Source: Symbiodinium microadriaticum
Lineage: Eukaryota; Sar; Dinophyceae; Suessiales; Symbiodiniaceae
Reading direction: 5' to 3'
DNA length: 64,000 nt
Assembly (NCBI GenBank): GCA_001939145.1
Contig: LSRX01000009.1
Span: 600,805 to 664,804, forward strand
Numbering within the stretch: position 1 is the stretch's first letter; each line of letters opens with the position of its first letter. The notes under the pieces were generated by a model, which saw only the letters and a program-made list of their open reading frames with translations, searched no databases and was not told where the DNA came from. The position numbers and the translations under genes are program-made. Positions 21,488 to 32,568 of the stretch are shown here, piece by piece.

Positions 21488-21541
21488 AAGTTTCGTGACG
21501 AACGTTGCACAGGAGGAGGTTGCAGAGGCCAAGCTGCCAAG
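21488..21541 (+). CDS. Exon-like island with telomere-like donor
   Basis: Acceptor CTCGCACGGAG, donor CCAAG|GTTTAGGG. Two frames are open: SFVTNVAQEEVAEAKLP looks the more protein-like; the other is Cys/Gly-rich. Confidence 0.42.
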
Positions 21542-22024
21542 GTTTAGGGCTCAGGGTCTCGAGCTGAGGGTGTCGGTGCTTAGTTTCTGGTTAGTGTAGG
21601 GTTCAGGGTTTAGGGTTTGCCGGATTTTGCACAGACCCGCATTTCAGAACCGCTTGTTTGAAGCACACGTTGGTTCAACGCAAGAAGCAGGGTTGGAATC
21701 TATGTGTCTACTCGTTTATTCTACAAGAGCATCAAGCACGCAACCCGCAAGTTGGGACATCAAAACCATCCCATTTAAAAATTTAGCACCCTTACGACAC
21801 CACAGCCAGCCGAATAGAGTCTAAGGGCTCAGGGTTTAAACTTTAGAGTTTAGGGTATGATAGTTAAAGGTGGTTACATAATCAGGGCCAAAGGAGCAGT
21901 AAAGCTCTTTAGACACCAAACCGAAACTCAAGGACAAAGAGGTGCCATAGATTACATCCGGTTACCATGGGTACCGTTACAAGTCTAAGGGTTCATAACA
22001 CCCCATCCTCTTCAGGAAACCCTA

Positions 22025-22112
22025 CCCATAGGCTCCTTAGTAGTTCCTTTTTGGGATTACGTTATAGGATCCTAAATCTAAACCACAAAAAGGAACTACT
22101 TAGGGGCCTATG
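22025..22112. mobile_element. M5 copy
   Basis: Ends CCCATAGGCTCCTTAGTAGT and AACTACTTAGGGGCCTATG; interior TTTTGGGATTACGTTATAGG. Confidence 0.62.
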
Positions 22113-22164
22113 TAAACCCTACAATGTTACAAAAGGGTTTAGCGTAGTAAAGGTTTGCTTCGAG

Positions 22165-22219
22165 GCTCTAGGCAATGGCGCGGCCTCCAAAGAATGCACT
22201 CCTCCGGAAAGCTTGGAGG
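22165..22219 (+). CDS. Exon-like island
   Basis: Acceptor GTTTGCTTCGAG, donor GTCCGG. Reads ALGNGAASKECTPPESLE. Confidence 0.42.
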
Positions 22220-22239
22220 GTCCGGGTATTGGTCAGGAA

Positions 22240-22472
22240 AGGGTTTAGGGTTTACGGTTTAGGTTTTTTTTTTGGGAAAGGGTTTAGGGTTAGGGTTTTT
22301 TGGGAATGGGTTTAGGGTTTAGGGTTTTTTGGGAAGGGGTTTAGGGTTTAGGGTTTTTTGGGAATGGGTTTAGGGTTTAGGGTTTTTTGGGAAGGGGTTT
22401 AGGGTTTAGGGTTTTTTGGGAAGGGGTTTAGGGTTTAGGGTTTTTTGGGAAAGGGTTTAGGGTTTAGGGTTC
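22240..22472 (+). repeat. 28-base minisatellite built on TTTAGGG
   Basis: Seven or eight units of GGGTTTAGGGTTTAGGG followed by TTTTTTGGGAA, with A/G alternation in the last bases. Confidence 0.85.
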
Positions 22473-22689
22473 AGGTTGGGGTGTCGGTGAGTTTGCGTAG
22501 CTCTCCTTGCTAATATTGGTGGGTTGCTGTTTGGATTTTTCTAGAAACTAGCCATTCGAGCTCTAATTACGTCAAGCAGAGCTACAATTAAGGTTTGGGC
22601 CATATTTAGGGCTTAGGGTCAAGAGCTACTCAGGTGAATGCAGTCGCCATTATGGTAGCTCACATTGATATTATAGCCTGAGTTCATTA

Positions 22690-22779
22690 CCCATAGGCCC
22701 CTAAGTAGTTCCTTTTTGGGATTACCTTATAGGATTCTAAATATAAACCATAGAAAGGAACTACTTAGGGGCCTATGGG
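22690..22779. mobile_element. M5 copy
   Basis: Very similar to the 22.0 kb copy, with nearly perfect ends CCATAGGCCCCTAAGTAGTT. Confidence 0.65.
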
Positions 22780-23014
22780 TAGTTGTTATCAGATACCCAT
22801 GACCCTTCAAGTTGAGATGCCATCCGACTGAATCGTGCGGCGCCGCGACGTTCAAACATCGGATTCTGTGATGCTTCCGACTTGCACCTCAGAAACAAGC
22901 CCAGATGTCTCCTCGACTTTGAGTTTGCTAGCCTTCGAGATGTGGTGGTACTGTAGGCATGCTTTGGCCTTCAGCCCTTCAGGGGCTGCGAAGTTCGGGC
23001 CAGCGTGTGTTCAG

Positions 23015-23097
23015 AATCCCGGCCACCACAGGAACTGGCCCGAAAAACTACAGCGCAGCGAAGTAGATACGGCACACTTAGAATTGGCGGGTAGAAG
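23015..23097 (+). CDS. Exon-like island, frame unambiguous
   Basis: Acceptor AGCGTGTGTTCAG, donor AGAAG|GTCAGG. Only one frame is free of stops: NPGHHRNWPEKLQRSEVDTA then HLELAGR. Hydrophilic, no domain recognised. Confidence 0.5.
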
Positions 23098-23186
23098 GTC
23101 AGGTAGCGGCTACAGTATCTGTCCTGCTCCTTAGAGACATGACTGTTCCAGGGCGTCCACCATGACAGCCAAGTCGCAAGACTACT

Positions 23187-23281
23187 ATACCAGGACCCTC
23201 CAAGTACCCTGAAATAGGGGTATACGGTCCCAAATTAAGGGTATTTAGGGTCTAATAGAGGGTACCTGGAGGGTCTAGGTA
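23187..23281. mobile_element. M4 copy
   Basis: TACCAGGACCCTCCAAGTAC to GGTACCTGGAGGGTCTAGGT. Confidence 0.62.
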
Positions 23282-23432
23282 GTCTAGAGTTTGTCTTTGG
23301 CGGCCTCGTGGTTTTTGTGCAACACGGCCTGTAGCCAAGCCCGAACTCCTAGCTTCAGAGGCTGGCAGGCTCGAGAGTATGTCAGGAGCGGCTTTCTCCA
23401 ACGACACCACGCTGTCGCACTAGGATGTTTCG

Positions 23433-23585
23433 ATGATGGTGATTATGATGGTGATGATGACGACGATGATGATGGTGATGATGATGATGACGACGACGAT
23501 GATGATGATGGTGATAGTGGTCATCATGGTGATGCCTATTGTTGTTCCCGTGACAATGCCGATGATACAGATGATGATGATAGTC
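23433..23585. repeat. (GAT)n microsatellite
   Basis: GAT/GAC triplets, partly open as poly-Asp in a frame that continues an exon-like sequence from 23350 (GWQAREYVRSGFLQR); possibly coding but unresolved. Confidence 0.75.
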
Positions 23586-23689
23586 AGTATCCTTTCTAGG
23601 TCGGTTGTGTCCTCTCACCAGAACGTGCCCGCCAAAGGATGGGTTTGTGAGAACTACTACCCAGCTCCCGCTTGGGACGTTCGCCACAG

Positions 23690-23737
23690 GTGAAAGAGCC
23701 TGCCCCCGCTGACGAGACGCCGGCAGAGAATGGGGAG
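23690..23737 (+). CDS. Exon-like island, frame unambiguous
   Basis: Acceptor GACGTTCGCCACAG, donor GAG|GTGTCT. Reads VKEPAPADETPAENGE; both other frames contain TGA. Pro/Ala/Glu-rich linker-like sequence. Confidence 0.52.
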
Positions 23738-23916
23738 GTGTCTTTAAAGAGCTTAGGGCTCGGTACTTGAAGATTTGCGGATCTTGGGTTCAGGGATTTG
23801 GGGTTTGGGGTTTCCGTGTCTAAGCGCTGGATCCCAAGTACGTCGAGGACCCTGTAGCCAAAACCCCAAAGTCCCTAAAATGCCCCTTTGAAAAACCTGT
23901 TAAACACCCGAAAAAT

Positions 23917-24024
23917 AGTATAGGGGCCTAAATAATTGCCAACATTATTTTGGGGGTGCCTTATTAAAAAACATGGTATAATTGGCCCCAAAACCCTGTT
24001 CTAATTATTAAGGCCCCTAGATTA
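23917..24024. mobile_element. M1 copy
   Basis: Well-preserved ends TATAGGGGCCTAAATAATTG and AATTATTAAGGCCCCTAGAT; central CCCCAAAACCCTG. Confidence 0.65.
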
Positions 24025-24228
24025 CCCCTTACTTGCACCCCAGAGCCGCGTGACAGCCCCAAAAACTGAACCGCCCTAAACCCCAATTGTCAAGATACAC
24101 AAAGCCCTTAAAAGGAACCCTCTCGGAGCACCCTTTCTAAAGGAATCCCCGGGAATCACCGATGGAATTCCGTAGGATTCCGAGACATAGCTATACTACA
24201 GCTATAGAGTTTAGAGTTTAAGGGTTTT

Positions 24229-24328
24229 NNNNNNNNNNNNNNNNNNNNNNNNNNNNNNNNNNNNNNNNNNNNNNNNNNNNNNNNNNNNNNNNNNNNNNNN
24301 NNNNNNNNNNNNNNNNNNNNNNNNNNNN
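24229..24328. other. Assembly gap, 100 N
   Basis: Exactly 100 N, a conventional unknown-size gap flanked by TTTT and a G-run. Confidence 0.98.
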
Positions 24329-24555
24329 GGGGGGGGGTGTTGGAGGGTTGCGTAAGACTCCACCCTTTAAAACCTAAAGAGCACTCCAAAAGTCCAACGC
24401 AGCCAGGGATTAGGGTTTAGGGGTTTAGGGTTTAGCGGTTTAGAGTCTAGGGCACCCAGACAAAGCTTCTTTCGTTTCAAGAATCGTTCTGCCCTCGATG
24501 TTCGATGTTTTCGACCTCTGGACTTCGTGGAGCCTTTGCGATATTTGCTGTCCAG

Positions 24556-24586
24556 CCAGTACGCAGGGTGGTGTATTCGGAGAGGG
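24556..24586 (+). CDS. Exon-like island
   Basis: Acceptor ATATTTGCTGTCCAG, donor GTCGGG. Phase 0 reads PVRRVVYSER; all three frames are open. Confidence 0.35.
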
Positions 24587-24987
24587 GTCGGGCGGAGCCC
24601 AAAATAACAACTTGCAATTGCACCCTAAACCTTGAACCCGAAAACCTTAAACCAAACCCCTAACCCCTCAAACCCTAAAGCCCAAAACCTAGGCCCTAAG
24701 CCCCAAACCTTAAATCTCATGGCAAGCCTGAACCGCTAAACCTTGAATCCGAAAACCCTAAACCCCAAACTAAACTCCAAGCCTTAAGCCCTACTGGGTA
24801 TCCCGAAACCTACTTTTTGAAGGGTTAGACCCTTTAATTAAGGGGTCATAACCCTACTATTTCGCTGGGTTTAGGGATACAGGTAAACCTAAAAGAACCC
24901 CGAAACCCTAAACCCCAAACCCTAAACCCTAAACCCTAAACCCAAACCCCGAAACCCTAAACCCTAAACCCCGAAACCCTAAACGAG

Positions 24988-25054
24988 CCGAAAAGGTCGA
25001 TTTCCTGAAGAAGCAGAGTGAGACAGGCTTGGGCAAGGCCGGGCCTTGTCCCGG
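24988..25054 (+). CDS. Exon-like island directly after CCCTAAA array
   Basis: The intron ends CCCTAAACGAG, donor CCCGG|GTTCCT. Reads EKVDFLKKQSETGLGKAGPC. Lys/Gly-rich. Confidence 0.48.
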
Positions 25055-25126
25055 GTTCCTGAAAGCGCTGCAGGGATTTGGGGTTTAGGGTATAGCAGGG
25101 ATATAAGAGATTTCTATAAGAGAGAG

Positions 25127-25165
<39 letters not shown>
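25127..25165. repeat. (TA)n microsatellite
   Basis: About 18 TA units. Confidence 0.9.
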
Positions 25166-25168
<3 letters not shown>

Positions 25169-25710
25169 ATATATAAAGGTTGTACAAGGGTTATATGAGA
25201 GCTACATGTTACAGTTACAAGGGTTCTTTCAGAGTTTGTATGAGAGGGTTTGGGGGTTTGTAAGGGCTTTGGCTTTGGCTGGGCGAGTGCCTTTACAGGG
25301 TTGAGAAGCCTTTGGTAACCCTAAACCCTAAACTGTGATCCACCGGACTTGGTAGGTGGTAGGTAGGACGTAGGGTCTAGCAAGTCGGGTTGGAAGTAAC
25401 CTCAACCTGATCGGGATTGCTGCTCATCGCCTACTTACTACGTCCTATGACCCTCTGAGCAGTCTTGGAGGCTTTGGTGGGGTTTTGGGCTCAGGGCCGG
25501 GGGGTCTTTGCCAGCGATCGGGGTTTAGGGTTTAGGCTTCAGGTGGGATAGGAGGGCTTGAGCATCCAGTGCTTTTCTTGAAAAGGTGTTCCACCACTTT
25601 CTTCGTAAAGCCTCAACCCTAAACCGTCTTTCATAGTAGCTCCTATGTTCTGGCCCATGGCAATAGAGGAGCCAAAGCCCCCTGCAAGTATCCTAAGCCA
25701 ACACCTACAG

Positions 25711-25752
25711 CTTCTGCCTGGCTCGGTCGCTGAGCTGACCCAGCCCTTCTAG
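25711..25752 (+). CDS. Possible terminal exon
   Basis: Acceptor AGCCAACACCTACAG. Reads LLPGSVAELTQPF then TAG. A GT at 25726 could instead end a 15-base internal exon. Confidence 0.35.
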   Translation, partial: LLPGSVAELTQPF

Positions 25753-25957
25753 AAGAGCCATAGAACCTGTTCAACTCCCCAAAGAACCCATGAGGACCCC
25801 TCATCATAACTTTTGCGGAACCCGTATCCCTAAACCCTACACTTTTGTGGAACCCTTTAAGCCCTGAACCCTAAACCCTAAACTTTTATGGAACCCTTCT
25901 GGGATCGCAAAAACCTCAAGCCCCCGGGCCGAAAGCGCATAAAACTCCTCGCGTGAG

Positions 25958-26008
25958 GCGCTGAAAGAGACGGCCGCGAGGCTGGGAGCTTCTCGGACTT
26001 TCCTTTCG
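25958..26008 (+). CDS. Exon-like island with telomere-like donor
   Basis: Acceptor ACTCCTCGCGTGAG. Reads ALKETAARLGASRTFLS; the intron starts GTTTAGGG. A second frame (AERDGREAGSFSDFPF) is also open. Confidence 0.48.
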
Positions 26009-26325
26009 GTTTAGGGTGTTTTCAGGGTTTTAGGGGTTTTAGGGGTTTTAGGGGTGTTAGGGGTTTTAGGGGTTTTGGGGGTTTTAGGGGTTTTAGGGGT
26101 TTTAGGGGTNGGGGTTAAGGGGTTTAGGGGTTTAGGGGTTTAGGTTTTAGGGGTTTAGGGTTTAGGGGTTTAGGGTTTTAGGGGTTAGGGGTTTAGGTTT
26201 TAGGGTTTTAGGGGTTTTAGGGCTTTAGGGGTTTATGGTTGTTTAGGGTTTAGGGGTTTAGGGGTTTAGGGTTTAGGGTTAGGGTTTTAGGGGTTTGCGG
26301 TTTAGGGTTTAGGGATTCAAGGGGC
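25995..26325 (+). repeat. Long TTTTAGGGG/TTTAGGGG array
   Basis: Begins at the donor of exon 25958-26008 and shifts from TTTTAGGGG to TTTAGGGG and TTTAGGG units. One N at 26110. Confidence 0.85.
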
Positions 26326-27063
26326 CTTGAAAGACTTTCGTAGCATGGGCTTCTTAGAGGGTTCTACTCAAGATTGCTTGGGTTCCTTTCATCGTAACTC
26401 TCCAGGGGCCTTAAATAAGAATTTCGTACATGGGCTTCTTAAAGGCTTCTACTCAGGGTTACTGTAAGCCTTGAAGTACAGAGAAAAGGACTACAGCGTC
26501 AAAGTGTTCCTGTACAGATTCATTACCGATTCGTTTACGTGTTCCTTGAGGGTGTTACGCACCTACTTTCTTGGGTCTGAGCTGTTTGCAAGGGCTCCCG
26601 GCTTTCGGGGGTATCATTGAGGCGTGATGGTTATGATTTATGATCTGGTGTGTAGTTGCAGGGCCTAAACCCTAAACCCTACAAACCCTAAACCCTCTAA
26701 ACCCTAAGCCCTAAACCCTATAAGCCCTACAAACCCTATAAACCCTATAAGCCCTATAAACCTAAACCCTAGGTATGGCTAAACTACGAGGGTTGGGAAT
26801 ATAAGGGTTCAGGTCTTAGGGTTTAGGGTTTGGGGCTTTGGGTTTAGGGCTTAGGGCTTTAGGGCTTAGGGCTTAGGGCTTAGGGTTTAGGGTTTAGGGC
26901 TTGGGGTTTAGGGTTTAGGGCTTAGGGCTTCGGGTTTGGAGTACAAGGCTTTCGAACAGGGTTTCAGGGTTCATGATAATTCCTGATAAGTCTAATGAGC
27001 CTAGCAAATTCTCGATCCAGCCAGCGTTCTTCTGAGCTTTCCCTGCCCCTCATCTGAACATGC

Positions 27064-27186
27064 CTAGGACATTTTCAGGTGGGTAGATACCGTTATAGGA
27101 GCCTTATAGAAGGTGTAGAAACCTTCTAGAAGCCTTATGGAAGCCCTATATACCCTAAACTCCCCACCTGTAGTTTCCTTTATATA
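27064..27186. mobile_element. Dispersed repeat family M7 copy
   Basis: CTAGGACATTTTCAGGTGGG ... CCCACCTGTAGTTTCCTTTA with an internal TATAGAAGGT-type tandem. About 120 bases; GGTGGG/CCCACC form weak inverted ends. Confidence 0.58.
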
Positions 27187-27272
27187 AACATGCGCGCCTC
27201 TGGCTTGGACATGCGACTCCTTGCAGGTCGGGGGTCTGCATTCAGGTTTCAGGCTTCAACGCCTGGCCCACG

Positions 27273-27387
27273 TAATGTAAGGGGCTTGATAATTGGAATT
27301 TGAATAGGTTTCGGGTGTATGGTATACTATAACTATCAGAAGGAACTTCCATAAAATAGTAGAGGTGAGTATTCAGGCCCCTTATAG
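27273..27387. mobile_element. M1 copy
   Basis: Starts TAATGTAAGGGGCTTGATAA, ends ATTCAGGCCCCTTA. Reverse orientation, diverged. Confidence 0.5.
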
Positions 27388-27883
27388 TAGCCCCTCCCTA
27401 CAGCCAAAAGTCTGCAGCTGAGAGCCCCTTGCGCCCAAAGGCCGGGTGATGGCATTCTCAGGTCACGAGTTTCTGCTCTGCCCCTCGAAGTCCCCCAGGG
27501 ATAGGACGGACAAGAACACCAAAGAACGGCATAGAAGATACAGCGTATAGAGTTTGAGGGGCTTGGGTCGGTAACAGCAGGCGTAATAGTACAAGGCATC
27601 GAGAAGTTGTACCCATGAGGACGGTCTTATCATCAAGGCAGGAAGAGTTCGGGTGGTGCAAGAAGGTGATTCGGAATACACTAGTAGTCTGATATAGCTG
27701 GAAGCAGGCCGGGACCGAAAGCACAAACCCGAACCCTAAACCCGAAACCCTAAACCCCTAAAGCCCTAAAACCCCTAAAGCCCTAAAACCCCTAAAGCCC
27801 TGAAACCCTGAAACCCTAAACCCGAAGCCAATAGTTCCGGTAGGCCGGGAGTGGTCTGCACGGCGCCCCCGGTCTATGCCCAG

Positions 27884-27930
27884 AGGGCCAGAACCTGAGC
27901 TTTGCTTTGGGCCCCGAGCCGTTTTTGGGG
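27884..27930 (+). CDS. Exon-like island
   Basis: Acceptor GTCTATGCCCAG, donor GTTCTG. Open as GPEPELCFGPRAVFG or GQNLSFALGPEPFLG. Confidence 0.42.
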
Positions 27931-28330
27931 GTTCTGGTCGTGTCGGCTCCCGATTTATGGTTTAGGAGATAGAATTGTAGGGATTCGGGGTTTAGGATGA
28001 AGGGTTTAGGGTTTAGTTTAGTGCTTTAGTCTGACAGTTGTTGGGTTTGGACCCTCCCGCCGTTTCTGCGTACAGGCCTGTAGCCTAAAGTTGCCATGAG
28101 CACTCGGTAGCCGGCCACGATTAGCCTGATGCTTACCTCTTCTCTCTGGCCTTCGGCTGGCCCGTTTTCAGGATTGAAAACCCGAAACCCTGAACCCTAA
28201 ACCCAAATACACCCTAAACCCTAAACCCCTAAACCCCTAAACCCTAAACTCCCTAAACCTAGCAAGCCTGTCTTGCTACCAGGAAGTCTCGTACTCTGAA
28301 GCTGTCTTCGGGGCTTTTCACATCCGGCAG

Positions 28331-28409
28331 CACCCAAAGCATCAAATCAGACCGCCCTGAGCACCAAGCCCGCGGCATTCTTCGATGGAAGCCAAAGAGC
28401 TCTTCTAGG
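28331..28409 (+). CDS. Exon-like island
   Basis: Acceptor TTTTCACATCCGGCAG, donor TTCTAGG|GTTTAT. Open as PKASNQTALSTKPAAFFDGS or TQSIKSDRPEHQARGILRWK. Confidence 0.45.
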
Positions 28410-28430
28410 GTTTATCTACAGTAAACTCTT

Positions 28431-28513
28431 ACCTAAACCCCCAAAAGTAGGTAAAATAATGGCCCAAAACCCATAAAAGGCTATTATTCTACATACTTGT
28501 GGGGTCCAGGTAC
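28431..28513. mobile_element. Foldback family M8 copy
   Basis: CCCCAAAAGTAGGTAAAATA / TATTATTCTACATACTTGTG with centre GGCCCAAAACCCATAAAAGG. Confidence 0.55.
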
Positions 28514-28728
28514 CTGTTTCAAAGCTCATACAGCCCTTTAGTTGCAGTATCCATGCTTCTCTATTTCTGGCCACTTAAACCGGAAGCTTTCTAAGCTAAG
28601 TTCCGCAGTTCTGGTTTAGTTATGGTGTGGCATGGCCACTTGAAGGTTTAGGGCCTTTAGGGCTTAGGGAACCCTAAACCCTAAACCCTAATGGGTTTAT
28701 AAGAAGATCGCTCTGAGACTTGTTGCAG

Positions 28729-28760
28729 GAGCCGAAGATCCAGCTGGCAGCCGAAGGAGG
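28729..28760 (+). CDS. Exon-like island
   Basis: Acceptor GAGACTTGTTGCAG, donor GTGTTAG. Phase 0 reads EPKIQLAAEG. Confidence 0.42.
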
Positions 28761-28882
28761 GTGTTAGGGCGCAGGGCTCCCCCCAAGAGAAACGGGGGTT
28801 GGGGTTTAGGGGTTTAGGGGTTTTGGGTTGAGGGGTTGGGGTTTTAGGGGTCCTCTGAGAAGGGTGTAGCTTGGATACTGCC

Positions 28883-28971
28883 CCCACTCAGTAACAATTG
28901 GGTAGTATTCAGAACTATGGATGTATAAGACCCTTAATTAATAGCCCCATTCTAGACTGTTACTGTGTGGG
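28883..28971. mobile_element. Singleton foldback M10
   Basis: CCCACTCAGTAACA and TGTTACTGTGTGGG form imperfect inverted ends around 60 bases of unique sequence. Confidence 0.4.
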
Positions 28972-29338
28972 CAGTGCACAAGGTTTAAAGGTTCAGTGTT
29001 ATATAATGGTTTAGGATTTTGGGTGTCTGTATGGCTCTTGGCTACGTGGGTAGGCTGCTGTTTTCCTTGACGGGGCGGGGAAGCGGCTCTTTCTGTGTTA
29101 AACCCTAAACCCGCAACCCCCCGAAACCCTAGAAACCCTGCAAGCCCTAAACCCCCAAATCAAACCCTAGACCCTAAACCCTAAACCCTAATTCAGGGGT
29201 CTTGGGGTGCAGACTTTCAGGTCTCTGGTCTGGGTCATGGCGGGTTTGTTAGGGCTTGCAGGGTGTAGGGTTTTGGACGCAGATGGCAGAGAGACTACTA
29301 CGTTTCGTAAAGCCTGTGGCCTAACCCTAAACCCCAGA

Positions 29339-29436
29339 GGGTCCATATATACTACCATTATGGAATTAGGCCCCAAAAGACCATTCATATTATGGTTTTG
29401 GGGGCCTAATTCCATAATGGTAGTATATATGGACCC
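29339..29436. mobile_element. Near-perfect long palindrome M9
   Basis: Arms of about 40 bases, beginning GGGTCCATATATACTACC and ending with the exact complement, differ by one base in a C-run and enclose a spacer of about 18 bases. A single copy in the window. Confidence 0.7.
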
Positions 29437-29628
29437 TTAGGGAACATAACATCTTCAGACTTGAGTTTTGAGTGGCGCACGACTCTCAGCTCTGAACCAC
29501 TCGAAGCCTCAAGGGCGGCCCATAAAAAGCATGGCGTATACCTTGGGTACTTCCCGCCCCCGCACTCTGTAGCAGTCATACAACAGTTATAATATAGTTA
29601 CACATGGCCCTTAAATATGACCCTAATC

Positions 29629-29805
29629 CCTCGAGCCCTAAACCCTAGAACCTTAAACCCTACAAACCCTAAACTCTAGAACCCTAAACCCCTAAACCCT
29701 AGAACCCTAAACCCCTAAACCCCTAAACCCCTAAACCCTAAACCCCTAAATCCCTAAACCCCTAAACCCTAAACCCCTAGAACCCCTAAACCCTAAACCC
29801 CACAT
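29629..29805 (-). repeat. CCCTAAA(C) array
   Basis: CCCTAAACCCC and CCCTAGAA variants leading to exon-like island 29826. Confidence 0.82.
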
Positions 29806-29825
29806 GACCTCACTGAGCCTGGAAG

Positions 29826-29873
29826 AAGCAAAGAGCTCCGCTGGGCCAAAGCCCAGGAGACGCGGGCGCCATC
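29826..29873 (+). CDS. Exon-like island
   Basis: Acceptor GAGCCTGGAAG, donor GTTGCC. Reads SKELRWAKAQETRAP. The island follows a CCCTAAA array and is followed by TTTAGGG repeats. Confidence 0.42.
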
Positions 29874-30246
29874 GTTGCCCTCGCAGGGCCTTGCCANCTT
29901 ACCGCTTGGGGCTTGGGGGGTTTAGGATTTAGGGCTTGTAGGATTTAGGGTTTAGGGTTTAGGGCTCATTTTGTTTAGGGCTTAATTGGGGTTTCGGGTT
30001 TGAGGCTTTGGGTTTAGGGTTTAGGCTTATGATCGAGGGGCCCTGCCCTTACCCAAAAAACCCTAAGACCTAAGACCCGAAACTTTGAAGCCTAGCTGGA
30101 AGACCAGTCGCCAATGTTATGCCAAGCCTTGCTTAACTTGAAAACTCCTTGATGCGAGAGTTCCAAAGCTGCATATGTGAACGCCTGATCCCGCAACCTC
30201 GCGCAAGGTTCCCTGTAAGCGCCCCTGTCCCAGTCGTACATACAAT

Positions 30247-30370
30247 CTAGGACACTTTCAGGTGGGTAGTTACCGTCATAGGAGCCTTATAGAAGGTCTA
30301 TATCCCTTGTAGAAGCCTTATAGAAGCCCTATATATACCCTAAACTCCCCACCTGTAGTTTCCTTTAATA
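30247..30370. mobile_element. M7 copy
   Basis: Closely matches the 27 kb copy over its whole length. Confidence 0.6.
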
Positions 30371-30623
30371 CAGGGAGCACTTCAAGGCCAGAGTATATTC
30401 CCTATGAATATGGGCCCTTGGGGAACGCCTCAACTTTCAACCGGTGCTGATCTCGAAACCTTGCACCCAAAAAGCACGATCCTGATCCCCAAAGCCTAGG
30501 CCCTAAACCCTAGACGCTGAATCCCAAGCACAACACGAGACTAAGGCCTAGAACCCCTAAACCCTAAGATCCTAAAGCCTAGAACACGAAGCCCTAAAAT
30601 GCTCAAAACTTTAGGCTTCAACC

Positions 30624-30624
<1 letters not shown>

Positions 30625-30655
<31 letters not shown>

Positions 30656-30692
30656 GTATGTATGTATGTATGTATGTATGTATATATATATA
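30625..30692. repeat. (CTAT)n then (GTAT)n
   Basis: Two adjoining tetranucleotide runs and a short TA tail. Confidence 0.88.
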
Positions 30693-31416
30693 TGCATATA
30701 TAAGCCCTCAGCCCGAATGAATGTCGGAAACGTCAGGGCAGCCACCCCCTATACCGGGTCTCCCGAATGCCCGGGCTGCATCGAAGGCCGAAGGAGTCTG
30801 TTTTTTTGTTGCTGCAAACCGCATATCGGGCTTGTTGGGGGTCTTGCATAAGGGCCTAATGGCATTTATATGTGTGTGTTTTTTCAATTTGGGTTTGTTG
30901 AGCTGCTGTTAGGTGTGAGGTTTGCTCTTTTGCTGTGCATCCTGTGCGTTCTGTTCTGGGGTTTGATTGTTGGGCCTTACGTTTTTTTTGTCCAGGGTTG
31001 TTAGAGGGCTGTTCGTAGAGTTGTATAAGATTTGATAACGTGCTTATGACGCATGATCGGGTCGTTGAAGGGTGTCTGTGTTTGATGTTGCTTCTTCAGA
31101 TTTTAAGTAGGATTTGTTATGATAGTGGTGTGCATACGTGCTGTCCAAACACACTCAGACAGAGATGGATGAGCATGCGTGCTTGCAGACGCTTTCACAC
31201 GTGCCGGCATGCACCGAGTAGGGAGCATGCATGGATGCTTCCGTGCCTACATACACACATACAGACTGGCAGACATTGCCCTCCCGATTTGTCTTCCAGT
31301 GTTTGTTTCGACCTACGTATACTTACATTTACTTTTGTATGCAACCCTCACATCAAATCAGAATCAAATCTGTCGATTCCATGACCCTCTAAGCTCCCAA
31401 GCCCGCGAAGACCCAG

Positions 31417-31537
31417 CATCACGGAGGCCTCCGGCGGTTGGGCCTGGGGCGGCAGTGTCGGCGGCGTGGCATTCCGGCCACCACCGATGGCTATGAGGCG
31501 AGGCAGAGAACAAACAGCGAAGTCGAAGTGGGGCTAG
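31417..31537 (+). CDS. Probable terminal exon, Gly/Trp then Arg-rich
   Basis: Acceptor CGAAGACCCAG. Reads ITEASGGWAWGGSVGGVAFR, then PPPMAMRRGREQTAKSKWG and TAG immediately before TTTAGGG repeats. GT donors at 31522 and 31528 would make it internal. Confidence 0.45.
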
Positions 31538-31588
31538 GGTTTAGGGTTTAGGGTTTAGGGTTAGGAGAGTGCAAGGAGGAGAGAGCAG

Positions 31589-31618
31589 AAAGGAAGAGTC
31601 GGACCGAGCGTGCGGAGG
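31589..31618 (+). CDS. Exon-like island
   Basis: Acceptor GGAGAGAGCAG, donor GTGTCTCTG. Reads KEESDRACG. The short distance to the preceding TAG argues that one of the two calls has a wrong border. Confidence 0.3.
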
Positions 31619-32033
31619 GTGTCTCTGTGTGCATGTGCTGTCATGTTGCGTGGGTAATCGCTTGGACCCCATTCGCAAAGTATCGGGAGATACTGGTTTC
31701 GGCCATAGGGAAGTTAATGAATATGACGCAAAGGGTGTTCTCGAACTCGGGGTTAATTGTTTGCAGGTGATACTGCGCTGTCTTCTGAGAACCGTAAGCC
31801 GTATTTCAAAGACCAGCGGTGTTGAAGCTGGGACCGTCGATCTAAAGAGTCTCCCCCCCCCTTTCTACGCCGAGTTTTTCGGCTCGCCCCAAACCCACAA
31901 ACCCCCAGCAACCCCACCGCCCCAAGCCCCCGAAGATCCCCAAAGCCCTGAATCCTAGGTAGTATTAGGGAGACCCCTTAGAGAGGGGACCCTTCTGAAG
32001 CCTACTTGTGAGGGGACCGCATTGCTGAGTCAG

Positions 32034-32058
32034 GCCTCCACCGCCCATGCTGAACCAG
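32034..32058 (+). CDS. Exon-like island
   Basis: Acceptor GCATTGCTGAGTCAG, donor GTTCAG. Reads ASTAHAEP. Confidence 0.3.
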
Positions 32059-32473
32059 GTTCAGGCAGGGCGTTCGCGGGGGTGCTTAGGATGACGGGTT
32101 GTGCTGGCAGAGCCCAAATCAAGGCTATAGCTGATTCAGCTAACTTCTTTACATAAGGGGTTTAGGGTTTGGGGGTGTGGGGTTTAGAGGTCTTGGGTTT
32201 GGGGGGGTTCCTGTCTAGGATGTGGGCAAAGGTGGCTGTTTATTCCTCTGAGCAGAGCAACACTGTTGGGGGGCGGCTCGGGGTTAAGGTGCTTCCGGGT
32301 TTACCGCGACCCCCAAGTACCATCACAAAGAAAGAACTCGAGGCTGTCCAAGGAAAGGCTATGGCTGGGAAGGAGTACTCTGTGAGTTCTAGGCAGCGGT
32401 AGTTCTATGGTAGCAGTCTTGCAGTTGGAGGCTCCTGATCACTTAGTTGATCTCCTCAAGGACACGTTGACTT

Positions 32474-32564
32474 CCTAGACCCTCCATGTACCCTCTATTG
32501 GACCCTAAATACCCTTAATTTGGGACCATATACCCCTATTTGAGGGTACTTGGAGGGTCTTGGT
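32474..32564. mobile_element. M4 copy
   Basis: CCTAGACCCTCCATGTACCC to GGGTACTTGGAGGGTCTTGG. Confidence 0.62.
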
Positions 32565-32568
32565 TGAG

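Noticed and set aside
27458-27726. Reverse-strand ORFs of 87-88 codons
   Set aside because: Two overlapping frames of similar length, no domain, no splice-like borders, and all supported coding is on the + strand.
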